DNA of 64,000 bases. Source: Paenibacillus baekrokdamisoli (GTDB lineage: Bacteria; Bacillota; Bacilli; Paenibacillales; Paenibacillaceae). Positions 8,107 to 15,831 of this stretch are shown one piece after another; position 1 is the first letter of the stretch, and every line of letters begins with the position of its first letter. A program made the position numbers and the translations under genes. The notes beneath the pieces were generated by a model. It saw only the letters and a program-made list of their open reading frames with translations, was not told the DNA's origin and did no database searches. The stretch lies in NCBI RefSeq assembly GCF_003945345.1, contig NZ_AP019308.1:5384501-5448500 (forward strand). The letters run 5' to 3'.

Positions 8107-9528
8107 GTGCAACAAATATTACAGAGTTTGATTAGTGTAACAAGTGATTTTCTTTGGTCTAAACTTTTGATCGTTCTTCTTCTTATTTGTGGTTTTTACT
8201 TCACATTCCGATCGAAATTTGTACAAATAGGCATGCTGAAGGAAATGTTTGTTGTTCTAAAAGAATCCAATGTAAGGTCAAAAGACAGCATCTCACCTTT
8301 CCAGGCATTCTGTATCAGTATGGCAGCCCGAGTCGGGACAGGCAATATTACGGGAATCGCGATTGCGATTGGTTTAGGCGGCCCAGGAGCTGTCTTTTGG
8401 ATGTGGGTGATTGCGATCATTGGTTCGGCATCCAGCTTTATTGAGAGTACTTTAGCACAGGTGTATAAAGTGAAGGATAAGACAGGATTTCGCGGCGGTC
8501 CTGCATATTATATGGCATTAGGCCTAAACAAGCGTTGGATGGGAGTTTTATTTGCTGTGTTGATTACGCTGTCATTCGGCCTCGTATTTAACGCGGTCCA
8601 GTCAAACACGATTACCTTAGCCTTTGAAAATTCATTCGGCACAAATCGTTTAATGCTTGGACTTGTAATGACTGCTGCTTTTGCGGGTATAATCTTCGGC
8701 GGTATCAAGCGTATTGCCAAAATGTCCGAGTATATTGTAGTTACCATGGCCGTGCTGTACATCTGCGTTGCCCTATTCATTGTGCTGGCCAACATCACAA
8801 AAATGCCGGAAGTTCTGGAGCTTATTGTGAAAAGTGCGTTCGGATTTGAACAATTCGCGGGAGGGACTTTTGGTGCAATAATTTTGCAAGGCGTGAAGCG
8901 CGGTTTGTTCTCGAACGAAGCTGGTATGGGAAGCGCGCCGAATGCTGCAGCAACTGCAACCACTAGTCATCCCGTAAAACAAGGGCTTATACAAGCGTTC
9001 GGCGTGCTCACGGATACGTTAGTTATTTGTTCGAGCACAGCCTTCATTATTTTGCTATCCAATGCTTATAAGCAGCCTGGGCTGGATGGCATCCAACTGA
9101 CACAAGCCGCATTAAGTGATCATATCGGTTCCTGGGCTTCCGGCTCTCTGGCCATTATGGTTTTCTTGTTTGCATTTAGTACGTTAATTGGAAATTATTT
9201 TTACGGAGAAACCAATATTGAATTTTTAAAGTCAAAGAAATCGGTGTTACTGTTTTACAGATGCAGTGTTCTGGCCATGGTTGTTTTCGGCTCTGTAGCA
9301 AAGGTTCAGCTGGTATGGGATTTGGCTGACTTATTCATGGGTTTTATGGTTGTTGTTAACTTAGTTGCCATACTTCTATTATCCAAAGTGGCCTTTGCCG
9401 CCTTGCATGACTACAAGCAGCAGAAAAGAGCAGGGAAAGACCCCGTCTTTTATAAAGACAGCATTAAGGGTTTAGATAACATTGAATGTTGGGACGACTC
9501 GCCTTCGAGCTCAGAAATGACAAGATAA
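8107..9528 (+). CDS. Sodium:alanine symporter family (AGCS) amino acid carrier
   Basis: A 473-residue integral membrane protein with about ten to eleven helices. Family features include GTGNITGIAIAIGLGGPGA near residue 75-95, the SNEAGMGSAPNAAA motif in the middle, and GNYFYGETN near the C-terminus. Members import alanine, glycine or glutamine with Na+. The open frame extends 30 codons upstream with an unconvincing basic stretch; the GTG at 8107 has AGAGAGGTGG at good spacing and gives a normal AGCS length. No riboswitch was recognised in the 290 bases upstream. A terminator follows at 9548-9589. Confidence 0.9.
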   Translation: MQQILQSLISVTSDFLWSKLLIVLLLICGFYFTFRSKFVQIGMLKEMFVVLKESNVRSKDSISPFQAFCISMAARVGTGNITGIAIAIGLGGPGAVFWMWVIAIIGSASSFIESTLAQVYKVKDKTGFRGGPAYYMALGLNKRWMGVLFAVLITLSFGLVFNAVQSNTITLAFENSFGTNRLMLGLVMTAAFAGIIFGGIKRIAKMSEYIVVTMAVLYICVALFIVLANITKMPEVLELIVKSAFGFEQFAGGTFGAIILQGVKRGLFSNEAGMGSAPNAAATATTSHPVKQGLIQAFGVLTDTLVICSSTAFIILLSNAYKQPGLDGIQLTQAALSDHIGSWASGSLAIMVFLFAFSTLIGNYFYGETNIEFLKSKKSVLLFYRCSVLAMVVFGSVAKVQLVWDLADLFMGFMVVVNLVAILLLSKVAFAALHDYKQQKRAGKDPVFYKDSIKGLDNIECWDDSPSSSEMTR

Positions 9529-9547
9529 CGGATATATGGTTAGTTGG

Positions 9548-9589
9548 GGAGTTCCCGAGCCTGAAGCAGGCAGGGAGCTCCTTTTTTTT
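9548..9589 (+). terminator. Rho-independent terminator after the amino acid symporter
   Basis: GGAGTTCCC (9548-9556) pairs with GGGAGCTCC (9573-9581) with one G-T pair, followed by eight T. Confidence 0.85.
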
Positions 9590-9652
9590 GTAGGATCCTT
9601 CACCGTATACCATTTCATCTGGGAAGGTCAGGCAAGCTTGATGCGGCTCGTG

Positions 9653-10288
9653 CTATTTTTTTTGAAAAAACATGCAATACACAGGTAAATTATCGAATTG
9701 TACTTCTCTGCTTAGAGTAAATCCAAATCTCCGATACAAATTTACATTTTCTTTATTCTCCGTATCCAGCGCGACTCCCTGCGATTTATTGTCCGCATTT
9801 ACCGTATTCAACAGGTGCTGCAGCAAGGCTTTACCGATTCCCTTGCCCTGAGCCTTCGGATTTACTCCAATCATAATGAGGTAGTGATGCGCCAATAGGG
9901 GAGCAGCGGATCTGGTGATTCGCATATAGGAATTAAGGAGACTTAACGTTTTTCCGGGCATTTGAACAATCAATGGAATAAACCTCCCGATTAACAACAA
10001 GCCCCCTCCCATATTCTGAAGCTTGCTTGTGTGCGGCTTCTCCACGACGTAGGTACCAAGCAAGCTCTCATTCTCAAAAGCGCCCCAAACCTCTTCATGA
10101 AGCAAAAAACTTTTATCAAACATAAAGGATACAAAAGCTTTCACGCTGCTCCTTGCTTTCCTATCAACCTCTGAATTTCCAAATAAATGCAGGAATAAGG
10201 GGTCTTGAGAAAATGCCTGACTCATGAGTGATACGAATAAGGATTTATCTGACTTTTGCAGTTTCGATATTCTATCTGGCGTACTCAT
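9653..10288 (-). CDS. GNAT family N-acetyltransferase
   Basis: A 211-residue acetyl-CoA-dependent acetyltransferase. The C-terminal half has the GNAT core: IGVNPKAQGKGIGKALLQHLL (acetyl-CoA pyrophosphate loop Q/RxxGxG/A) at about residues 140-160, then ALDTENKENVNLYRRFGF. The N-terminal half is less conserved and has a hydrophobic stretch. Its ATG overlaps the stop of the upstream membrane gene (ATGA), so the two are coupled. The substrate is not inferable. Confidence 0.85.
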   Translation of the reverse strand: MSTPDRISKLQKSDKSLFVSLMSQAFSQDPLFLHLFGNSEVDRKARSSVKAFVSFMFDKSFLLHEEVWGAFENESLLGTYVVEKPHTSKLQNMGGGLLLIGRFIPLIVQMPGKTLSLLNSYMRITRSAAPLLAHHYLIMIGVNPKAQGKGIGKALLQHLLNTVNADNKSQGVALDTENKENVNLYRRFGFTLSREVQFDNLPVYCMFFQKK

Positions 10289-10854
10289 GCTTCCTCACCT
10301 GGGTTGTTTATGGCTTTTCCGTAATGATCAACGGCGAAGCTAAATAACACTTTAAGCATAAATAATAAGCAGGTGATCAACATATAAGGCTCTATATCCG
10401 GCAGCATCGGTATCCAGCCTAGGCCGACAGATAAGAGCAAGCCTGCAACAAATAGCTGTGAATGCTTTCCGATAAGAGCATTCACGATAAAAGCTCCTGC
10501 GATCGTATAAGCCCATACTCCTATTACATGCCAAACATTTGTGTTTAATAAAAGCGCAACAAGCACGATATGAAAGTGTATCGCAATGAATACGATTCGA
10601 TTCGTTTTTCGTGCCGCATAGAAGTTGCTGGTTGAAGCTGTGAAATTGGCTATACAGCCGGAAAATATATCGAAAATGAGTAACAATGCCAAGGCGCTGC
10701 GCCACACCGGCAAATGGTCCGTAAGTTCAGGAAATATCAAATATAACGCCGTTGTCAGCAGTCCGCCAAAAAGCAGTATGGCCAGAATAGACCCTACACG
10801 CTGCCTTTCACCAAAAACATCATGCAAAAATGAAGGAATCCGTAACTGTTTCAT
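10285..10854 (-). CDS. Hypothetical six-helix membrane protein coupled to a GNAT acetyltransferase
   Basis: A 189-residue protein of unknown function with about five or six membrane segments (residues roughly 20-42, 50-70, 85-105, 110-128, 135-150, 155-175). It has a good ribosome site (GGAGGTG) and overlaps the GNAT gene by four bases, so co-translation is likely. I do not recognise the family. A membrane-linked modification pair is one possibility, but nothing in the sequence proves it. Confidence 0.6.
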   Translation of the reverse strand: MKQLRIPSFLHDVFGERQRVGSILAILLFGGLLTTALYLIFPELTDHLPVWRSALALLLIFDIFSGCIANFTASTSNFYAARKTNRIVFIAIHFHIVLVALLLNTNVWHVIGVWAYTIAGAFIVNALIGKHSQLFVAGLLLSVGLGWIPMLPDIEPYMLITCLLFMLKVLFSFAVDHYGKAINNPGEEA

Positions 10855-11032
10855 TCAAGTGCACCTCCGATTAAAGTTATGTACTAAGTAGACTGTCTCT
10901 ATCCAAAACAACTATAACTGTAATGATCAGATATTTCAATAGTTTTATACTTATTTTATTCATTCACTCTAAAACTTGAGTTGAACTGCTTGTGAGCTGG
11001 AGAAGATGAACATAATCTAACAAAATTACAGC

Positions 11033-11064
11033 TTGACCTTGCAGTATACTTCAACGTTTATGCT
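11033..11064 (+). promoter_or_regulatory. MerR-type promoter: TTGACC, 20-bp spacer holding a dyad, TATGCT
   Basis: The -35 TTGACC (11033-11038) and -10 TATGCT (11059-11064) are 20 bp apart, longer than normal. The spacer holds TTGCAGTATACTTCAA (11039-11054), symmetric except at one pair. A long spacer with a central dyad is the hallmark of promoters activated by MerR-family proteins. It drives the hydrolase at 11129 and probably the MerR gene at 12613 downstream. Confidence 0.7.
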
Positions 11065-11128
11065 TTATCTATAATCAATTGCGGTTCTATATGACGGAGG
11101 ACCGAGATGAAGTTGGAGGTAATGTATA

Positions 11129-12541
11129 ATGAGAGTATTAGAGGTAATTGTAATCCTGGTCATCCTGGCAGCCGCAGGGGGAATTCTCTTTGGGAAAAGA
11201 GACCGACGGCTGAATGCAGCGTTGTTGTTGTCCGTGGTGTTGGTTGCTTTGCTGCATGGAATTATAGATCAGTTTCGCGTACAGATGGTTCCGGCCTACG
11301 CTGTGGCGTTGGTACTAATCATCGTATTGATCCGTAGACTGTTTAAGCCTCACAGCGAAGCCCGTTCTAAAGCGCTGTTGAAAAAGAGTCTGCTATCTAT
11401 CGTAGTTTTGGCCGTTTCTGGTGTGTCTGTATATTTAAGTATGCTCCTGCCCGTCTTCTCCATGCCCGAGCCGACCGGCAGCTATGCGATTGGCACCATT
11501 TCCCGGCATCTCACGGATCAATCCCGTGGTGAAACCTTCAGTGCTGACCCTAACGACAAGCGGGAGCTCATGGTGAATGTCTGGTATCCGGTTGATCGGA
11601 GCAAGGCCGAAGGGAAGCCGGTGGAGCATTATCCTTCTGAACTGGGGGAAGCAATTAGTCTGGTGTTTGGCATACCCAAGCAGCTATTCAGTCATGTAAC
11701 AGCGATTCCTACGCATGTTGTCAATGGGGCAGAGCTGTCTACGGCTAAAGCCAACTATCCGGTACTGCTGTTCTCGCCCGGCGTCCGTTCGACCCGGTTT
11801 CAGAGCATGACAGCCATAGAGGAACTAGTCAGTCACGGGTACATCGTTGTGGGTATGGACCATCCCTACACATCGGCCAAGGTCACATTTCCTGACGGCC
11901 GCGCTATTTTTTATGAACCGGAACCTAAGTTTCCGACAGCGGCAGAGCTTTACGAGAATAACGTAAAGGGTGTTGGGATTCGCGCAGCAGATGCCCGATT
12001 CGTACTCGACATCATTACGCAATGGAACACGAAGGACCCTAACGGGCTGTTCGAAGGCAAGCTGGATCTCGATCATGTCGGAATATTTGGACACTCCTAT
12101 GGCGGGGCAACGACTGCAGAGGCACTGGCGCAGGACAAGCGATTCAAGGCAGGCTTAAGCCTAGAAGGTGGATTCTGGGGAAGTGTTGCCCATACCGGCT
12201 TGCAGCAGCCATTTATGTATATAATGTCCGGCGGCACCGCCGAGAGCCTTGATCCATCGACCACGAAGAAGGACAAGGTATTTTATGAGGAATTTGCCCC
12301 CGATCTGAAATCGGTCATGACGAAAAGCACAAATGATACCTACTATTTGACCGTCGATCATTTTATTCATCAGAGCTTCACGGAGATAGCGCTGCTGTCC
12401 CCGTCGCTTTTTGCCAAGAATATTGACCCTGTGCATAATATCGATATTACCAGATCCTATGTAAGAGCCTTCTTCGATCAATATTTAAAAGGGAACAGCC
12501 GGCGCTTCTGGAGGGTCCATCACCTGAATATCCCGAAGTGA
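11129..12541 (+). CDS. Alpha/beta hydrolase, platelet-activating-factor acetylhydrolase-like, membrane anchored
   Basis: A 470-residue protein. The N-terminal about 120 residues hold three to four hydrophobic segments, so the enzyme is membrane attached. The rest is an alpha/beta hydrolase of the PAF-acetylhydrolase/dienelactone-like type, with the nucleophile elbow GHSYGG (Ser323) and a C-terminal His in DHFIHQSFTE, a position used by PAF-AH enzymes. Such proteins cleave short acyl esters of lipids. It has a GGAGG site nine bases before the ATG. It follows a MerR-type promoter and precedes a MerR gene by 71 bases, so it is probably induced by that regulator's ligand. Confidence 0.82.
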   Translation: MRVLEVIVILVILAAAGGILFGKRDRRLNAALLLSVVLVALLHGIIDQFRVQMVPAYAVALVLIIVLIRRLFKPHSEARSKALLKKSLLSIVVLAVSGVSVYLSMLLPVFSMPEPTGSYAIGTISRHLTDQSRGETFSADPNDKRELMVNVWYPVDRSKAEGKPVEHYPSELGEAISLVFGIPKQLFSHVTAIPTHVVNGAELSTAKANYPVLLFSPGVRSTRFQSMTAIEELVSHGYIVVGMDHPYTSAKVTFPDGRAIFYEPEPKFPTAAELYENNVKGVGIRAADARFVLDIITQWNTKDPNGLFEGKLDLDHVGIFGHSYGGATTAEALAQDKRFKAGLSLEGGFWGSVAHTGLQQPFMYIMSGGTAESLDPSTTKKDKVFYEEFAPDLKSVMTKSTNDTYYLTVDHFIHQSFTEIALLSPSLFAKNIDPVHNIDITRSYVRAFFDQYLKGNSRRFWRVHHLNIPK

Positions 12542-12612
12542 AGTTTGACAAGGTATACACGAAAAAGAGAATGCAAACGGAATAAAGACGTTAAAAGACT
12601 GGGGGAACAGGC

Positions 12613-13023
12613 ATGGAAGGAATGACACGCGGTGAACTGGCAAAGCGAACCGGGTTAAGCACGGCAACCATTCGCTACTACGAGGAGAGTGGCATTCTGC
12701 CTGCTCCCCAACGGATAGCGAATGGGTACCGGATATATATGGATGATTATCTGGTGAAGATTAAGTTCATCAAAGATGCCAAATCATTAGGTTATTCACT
12801 AAAGGAAATCCAAGAAGGGCTGCAAATGCTCAGTCAAGACATGGAGGCGGAGACATTACAGGGATTAGTACGCGATAAGATCTTTGAGATTGATGAGAGA
12901 ATTAAATCGCTGCATTCCATACAAACGATGCTTGCAGGATTGCTTCAGACACCTAAGAAGACATTCATAACTACATGCAATCGTTTCGTAATTCGGATGA
13001 GTAAGCGACGGAATTGGATATAG
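12613..13023 (+). CDS. MerR family transcriptional regulator, possibly frameshifted at the 3' end
   Basis: A 136-residue regulator. The N-terminal winged HTH is canonical: GELAKRTGLSTATIRYYEESGILPAP and NGYRIYMDDYLVKIKFIKDAKSLGYSLKEI. A dimer helix (about residues 85-120) follows. The last about 20 codons are basic and atypical. One base out of frame, the same DNA reads HNYMQSFRNSDE and stops at 13004, a more usual MerR tail, so a one-base deletion near 12955 is likely. The likely target is the dyad promoter at 11033-11064 in front of the co-transcribed hydrolase. The N-terminal DNA-binding domain is unaffected. Confidence 0.82.
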   Translation: MEGMTRGELAKRTGLSTATIRYYEESGILPAPQRIANGYRIYMDDYLVKIKFIKDAKSLGYSLKEIQEGLQMLSQDMEAETLQGLVRDKIFEIDERIKSLHSIQTMLAGLLQTPKKTFITTCNRFVIRMSKRRNWI

Positions 13024-13120
13024 GAAGCCGGGCGCGCTGTCCCTCCACTCGGCCTTATTCAGCTTGGCTGCGGAGGGGGTCGCTTTCGGATCCGCTTTGG
13101 TCAGGGGTATACCCCTGCTA

Positions 13121-13822
13121 TCACTTTGTCTTTTGGGTTACGGTACCTTTCACATCACCAATCTTTATTTTTCCGTTTCCGGATTGTGTAATCATGGCGT
13201 CCTTCCCCACATGGTCGATATCCAGCGTCCCGTCTCCGACATCAATGACAGCCGATCCGTCCACATGAGCTACCTTGATGTGTCCATTGATATTATCAAT
13301 TTCGATGTCCGAGGTGATATCATGGAGGTTCAAATCCCCATCTCTGCTATTTATATTTAGAGGTCCCTTCGTATTTAATACATCAATATTTCCGTTTACA
13401 TTATCGATCTTTACTTCGGATGACATATCCGATACCCGAATATTGCCGTCCTTGTGGGACTTGATCTCAAGCTGGAGATGCTTCGGAACCTTAATCTGAA
13501 GATTAACGGAGCCTGAACCCATGGAGAGAAACTGGCCCTTAAACGAAGCATCCAAATATGCAGTGTCTTCTCGCCCCTGCAGGTCCAGCTTTAGTTTATC
13601 CTTGTTGATATGATTAGAGCTTACATGAGCCGTAACTTGAATGACATCAGAGTCCGTATTTCCTACAATCTCAATTTCTCCATTTTTGTTGTCAATGAGA
13701 AGTTTCTTGAGATCGCCTACCTGTAACTTAAGCTCTTTTGCGCCCATTGGTTCCTCTTTTGCACCACATGCAGCAAGAACAAACAGCATTGATAATACGA
13801 TTAAGCATCGCAAACCCTTCAT
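13121..13822 (-). CDS. DUF4097-type lipoprotein (adhesin-like beta-helix)
   Basis: A 233-residue protein with a lipoprotein signal (lipobox LAAC, Cys19) and a body of short repeating strands such as VKIDNVNGNIDV, LNINSRDGDLNL, IEIDNINGHIKV and DGTLDIDHVGK. These form the GDG/NGN ladder of DUF4097/DUF4098 putative adhesin domains. It is probably anchored on the outer face of the membrane. Genes of this family often sit beside ABC-2 transporters and two-component systems that sense envelope stress; here such genes are at 13895-17691. The exact role is unknown. Confidence 0.82.
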   Translation of the reverse strand: MKGLRCLIVLSMLFVLAACGAKEEPMGAKELKLQVGDLKKLLIDNKNGEIEIVGNTDSDVIQVTAHVSSNHINKDKLKLDLQGREDTAYLDASFKGQFLSMGSGSVNLQIKVPKHLQLEIKSHKDGNIRVSDMSSEVKIDNVNGNIDVLNTKGPLNINSRDGDLNLHDITSDIEIDNINGHIKVAHVDGSAVIDVGDGTLDIDHVGKDAMITQSGNGKIKIGDVKGTVTQKTK

Positions 13823-13894
13823 ATTCTCTCCCCATTTCAGATGTGTAGGTAAAGGCAGATCTATATTACTGTACAGCCGTCATTTGTTTCTTAG

Positions 13895-14827
13895 TTAGGT
13901 CACATCGCGGTTTACAAATAAGGGGTACGATATCAAATGCATCACCATGAGATGGATGGCGACAAGGATAATAGAGAATCCAAAGGTTATTCCCTCAATC
14001 GATGGATTGCCAAATACAAATGGGGTGAAATCAGTATGGGAAAACACAAAGTATTTGGTCCAGGACCAGCCATTCATTGCGATAGCGATAACGAATCCGG
14101 CTACCGAGATGAGAAGGGAAATGACAATGGAGAACGTCGTGCTTCGAAAAGCGGCAGAAATCATAAACGCCAATGTGATCGTGAGCAGCATGTACGGGAT
14201 ATTGAACAAATATCCTCCGAGTAGAGCCTGTATCATGGAAGCTTCTCCTACGGTGTTGTTTTTCACATACAGATAGGAATCTCCTAATCCACCAAAACCG
14301 AACAGAAGACCGCCCAATAGAATGGATAAGAGTATACCGACCAATAATAGAAAGAGTCCGAAAAGAATAGCGGTCATATATTTGGAGAAGTAGATCTTGG
14401 TACGGCTGACCGATCGTGTTAATAACAGCTTAATCGTCCCAGATACGAACTCGGCGGCGACGATTTCACCTGCGATAATGATGGAAATGAGGGAAACGGC
14501 CACGATCAGATTACTAACCTGATTCACCGCAAAATTCCATGCATTTGTTGTGGGTGCAATACCCTTATCAAGATAATATTGATTCAGTAAAATGTTTTTC
14601 TCTGCTTGTTTAATCTCAATTTTTAGTGCATCTGTCTTTGCCGCCTCTTGCTTATAATGGGTATTCTCTTGTTCAAGCTGCGCTCTCCAATCCTTACTAA
14701 AGGTGTTTCCGGACGCTTTTAGATTTACAATCTGGAGCAAGACGAAGAGCACCACAAACGCGATCATGACCCATGTGCGCTTCCTCTTATAGATTTTCAT
14801 GTTTTCGTTGAGAATGAGCATGTTCAA
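13895..14827 (-). CDS. ABC-2 type transporter permease
   Basis: A 310-residue membrane protein: one N-terminal helix (residues about 17-35), a roughly 60-residue extracytoplasmic Gln/Lys-rich loop, then about five helices in the C-terminal two thirds. This is the topology of ABC-2 permeases such as those in bacitracin- or lantibiotic-type exporters. The start overlaps the upstream ATPase stop by four bases (ATGA). Its partner is the ATPase at 14824-15735. The pair is divergent from a DesK/LiaS-like kinase with fused regulator, like the YvfRS/YvfTU arrangement of Bacillus. Confidence 0.85.
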   Translation of the reverse strand: MNMLILNENMKIYKRKRTWVMIAFVVLFVLLQIVNLKASGNTFSKDWRAQLEQENTHYKQEAAKTDALKIEIKQAEKNILLNQYYLDKGIAPTTNAWNFAVNQVSNLIVAVSLISIIIAGEIVAAEFVSGTIKLLLTRSVSRTKIYFSKYMTAILFGLFLLLVGILLSILLGGLLFGFGGLGDSYLYVKNNTVGEASMIQALLGGYLFNIPYMLLTITLAFMISAAFRSTTFSIVISLLISVAGFVIAIAMNGWSWTKYFVFSHTDFTPFVFGNPSIEGITFGFSIILVAIHLMVMHLISYPLFVNRDVT

Positions 14828-15735
14828 TGTTCTTCGCCTCCCGTAATTTCAATGAATTTGTCCTCAAGTGTCCTCTTTATGGTGTTGACGCCGAACACCT
14901 TAATTCCTGCATCCATAAGCTTTTGGTTAATTTCAGGAACACGAGCTTTGGGAATGCGTACCCGTACCCGTTCTTGGTCTTTGATGATTTCCGCACCAGA
15001 CATTAAGGATTGTAGAACCTGTACAGCCAGATCGGGACGATCGACTTCAAACTGGACCTGAGCGAGTTCATCCTGCACCAGATCCGACAGGTTATGGATG
15101 CCGACCAACTTCCCCTTTTGCAAAATCGCGACTCGGTCACACATCATCTCCATCTCGGACATCAGATGACTTGAGATTACGACACCAACCTCTTCTTGCC
15201 GCGCCAAATTTATCAAATGCTCCCTTAGTTCGCGGATTCCAGCCGGGTCTAGACCATTTGTGGGTTCATCAAGAAGGAGCAGAGAAGGCCTATGCACGAG
15301 CACGACGGCAAGGCCCAGGCGTTGCCGCATGCCAAGGGAATAGGTCCCGACTTTATCGTTAATGCTGTGCTCCAATCCGACTAAACCAATGACTTCCCGA
15401 ATTCTTTGTTCTGTCACGCCTTTGGTCATTCTGGAGAAATGAACCAAATTGTCATAACCGGACAAATACTTGTACAAATCGGGGTTTTCGACAATGACAC
15501 CCACATGCTTCATTGCTTTTTCAAAATGAGTACGTGTGTCGATTCCATTAATTAACACTTGGCCGTCGGACTTGGAGATTAAACCGACGGTCATGCGAAT
15601 CGTGGTTGTTTTCCCCGCTCCGTTCGGACCCAAGAGGCCGAGGATTTCTCCCTTTTGCACATCTAACGATAAATGGTTTACAATTACTTTGTTTCCAATT
15701 TTTTTGGTGAGATCACGAATTTGCAGCAGCGACAA
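14824..15735 (-). CDS. ABC transporter ATP-binding protein
   Basis: A 303-residue ATPase with Walker A GPNGAGKTT (about residues 35-43), signature YSLGMRQRLGLA, Walker B LLLLDEPTNGLDPAG and a switch His in SSHLMSEME. The C-terminal extension (VQFEVDRPDLAVQVLQS onward) is typical of drug/lantibiotic exporters. It is coupled to the permease at 13895-14827. About 100 bases separate it from the divergent kinase/regulator gene, in which two GTCATAA direct repeats lie; control by that regulator is likely but inferred. Confidence 0.9.
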   Translation of the reverse strand: MSLLQIRDLTKKIGNKVIVNHLSLDVQKGEILGLLGPNGAGKTTTIRMTVGLISKSDGQVLINGIDTRTHFEKAMKHVGVIVENPDLYKYLSGYDNLVHFSRMTKGVTEQRIREVIGLVGLEHSINDKVGTYSLGMRQRLGLAVVLVHRPSLLLLDEPTNGLDPAGIRELREHLINLARQEEVGVVISSHLMSEMEMMCDRVAILQKGKLVGIHNLSDLVQDELAQVQFEVDRPDLAVQVLQSLMSGAEIIKDQERVRVRIPKARVPEINQKLMDAGIKVFGVNTIKRTLEDKFIEITGGEEH

Positions 15736-15794
15736 TGATTATCACTCCATTCTTTTGAATTTCATCCGATCCAACATCAAGCTACCAAACGGTT

Positions 15795-15824
15795 GTCATA
15801 ATGCACAGTTACAAAGCGTCATAA
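15795..15824. promoter_or_regulatory. Direct repeats GTCATAA, 23 bp apart, in the divergent ABC/kinase promoter region
   Basis: GTCATAA occurs at 15795-15801 and 15818-15824, about two helical turns apart. NarL/LuxR-type response regulators often bind short repeated heptamers, so this may be the site of the regulator domain encoded at 15832-17691. Evidence is only position and repetition. Confidence 0.3.
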
Positions 15825-15831
15825 CCTTGAT

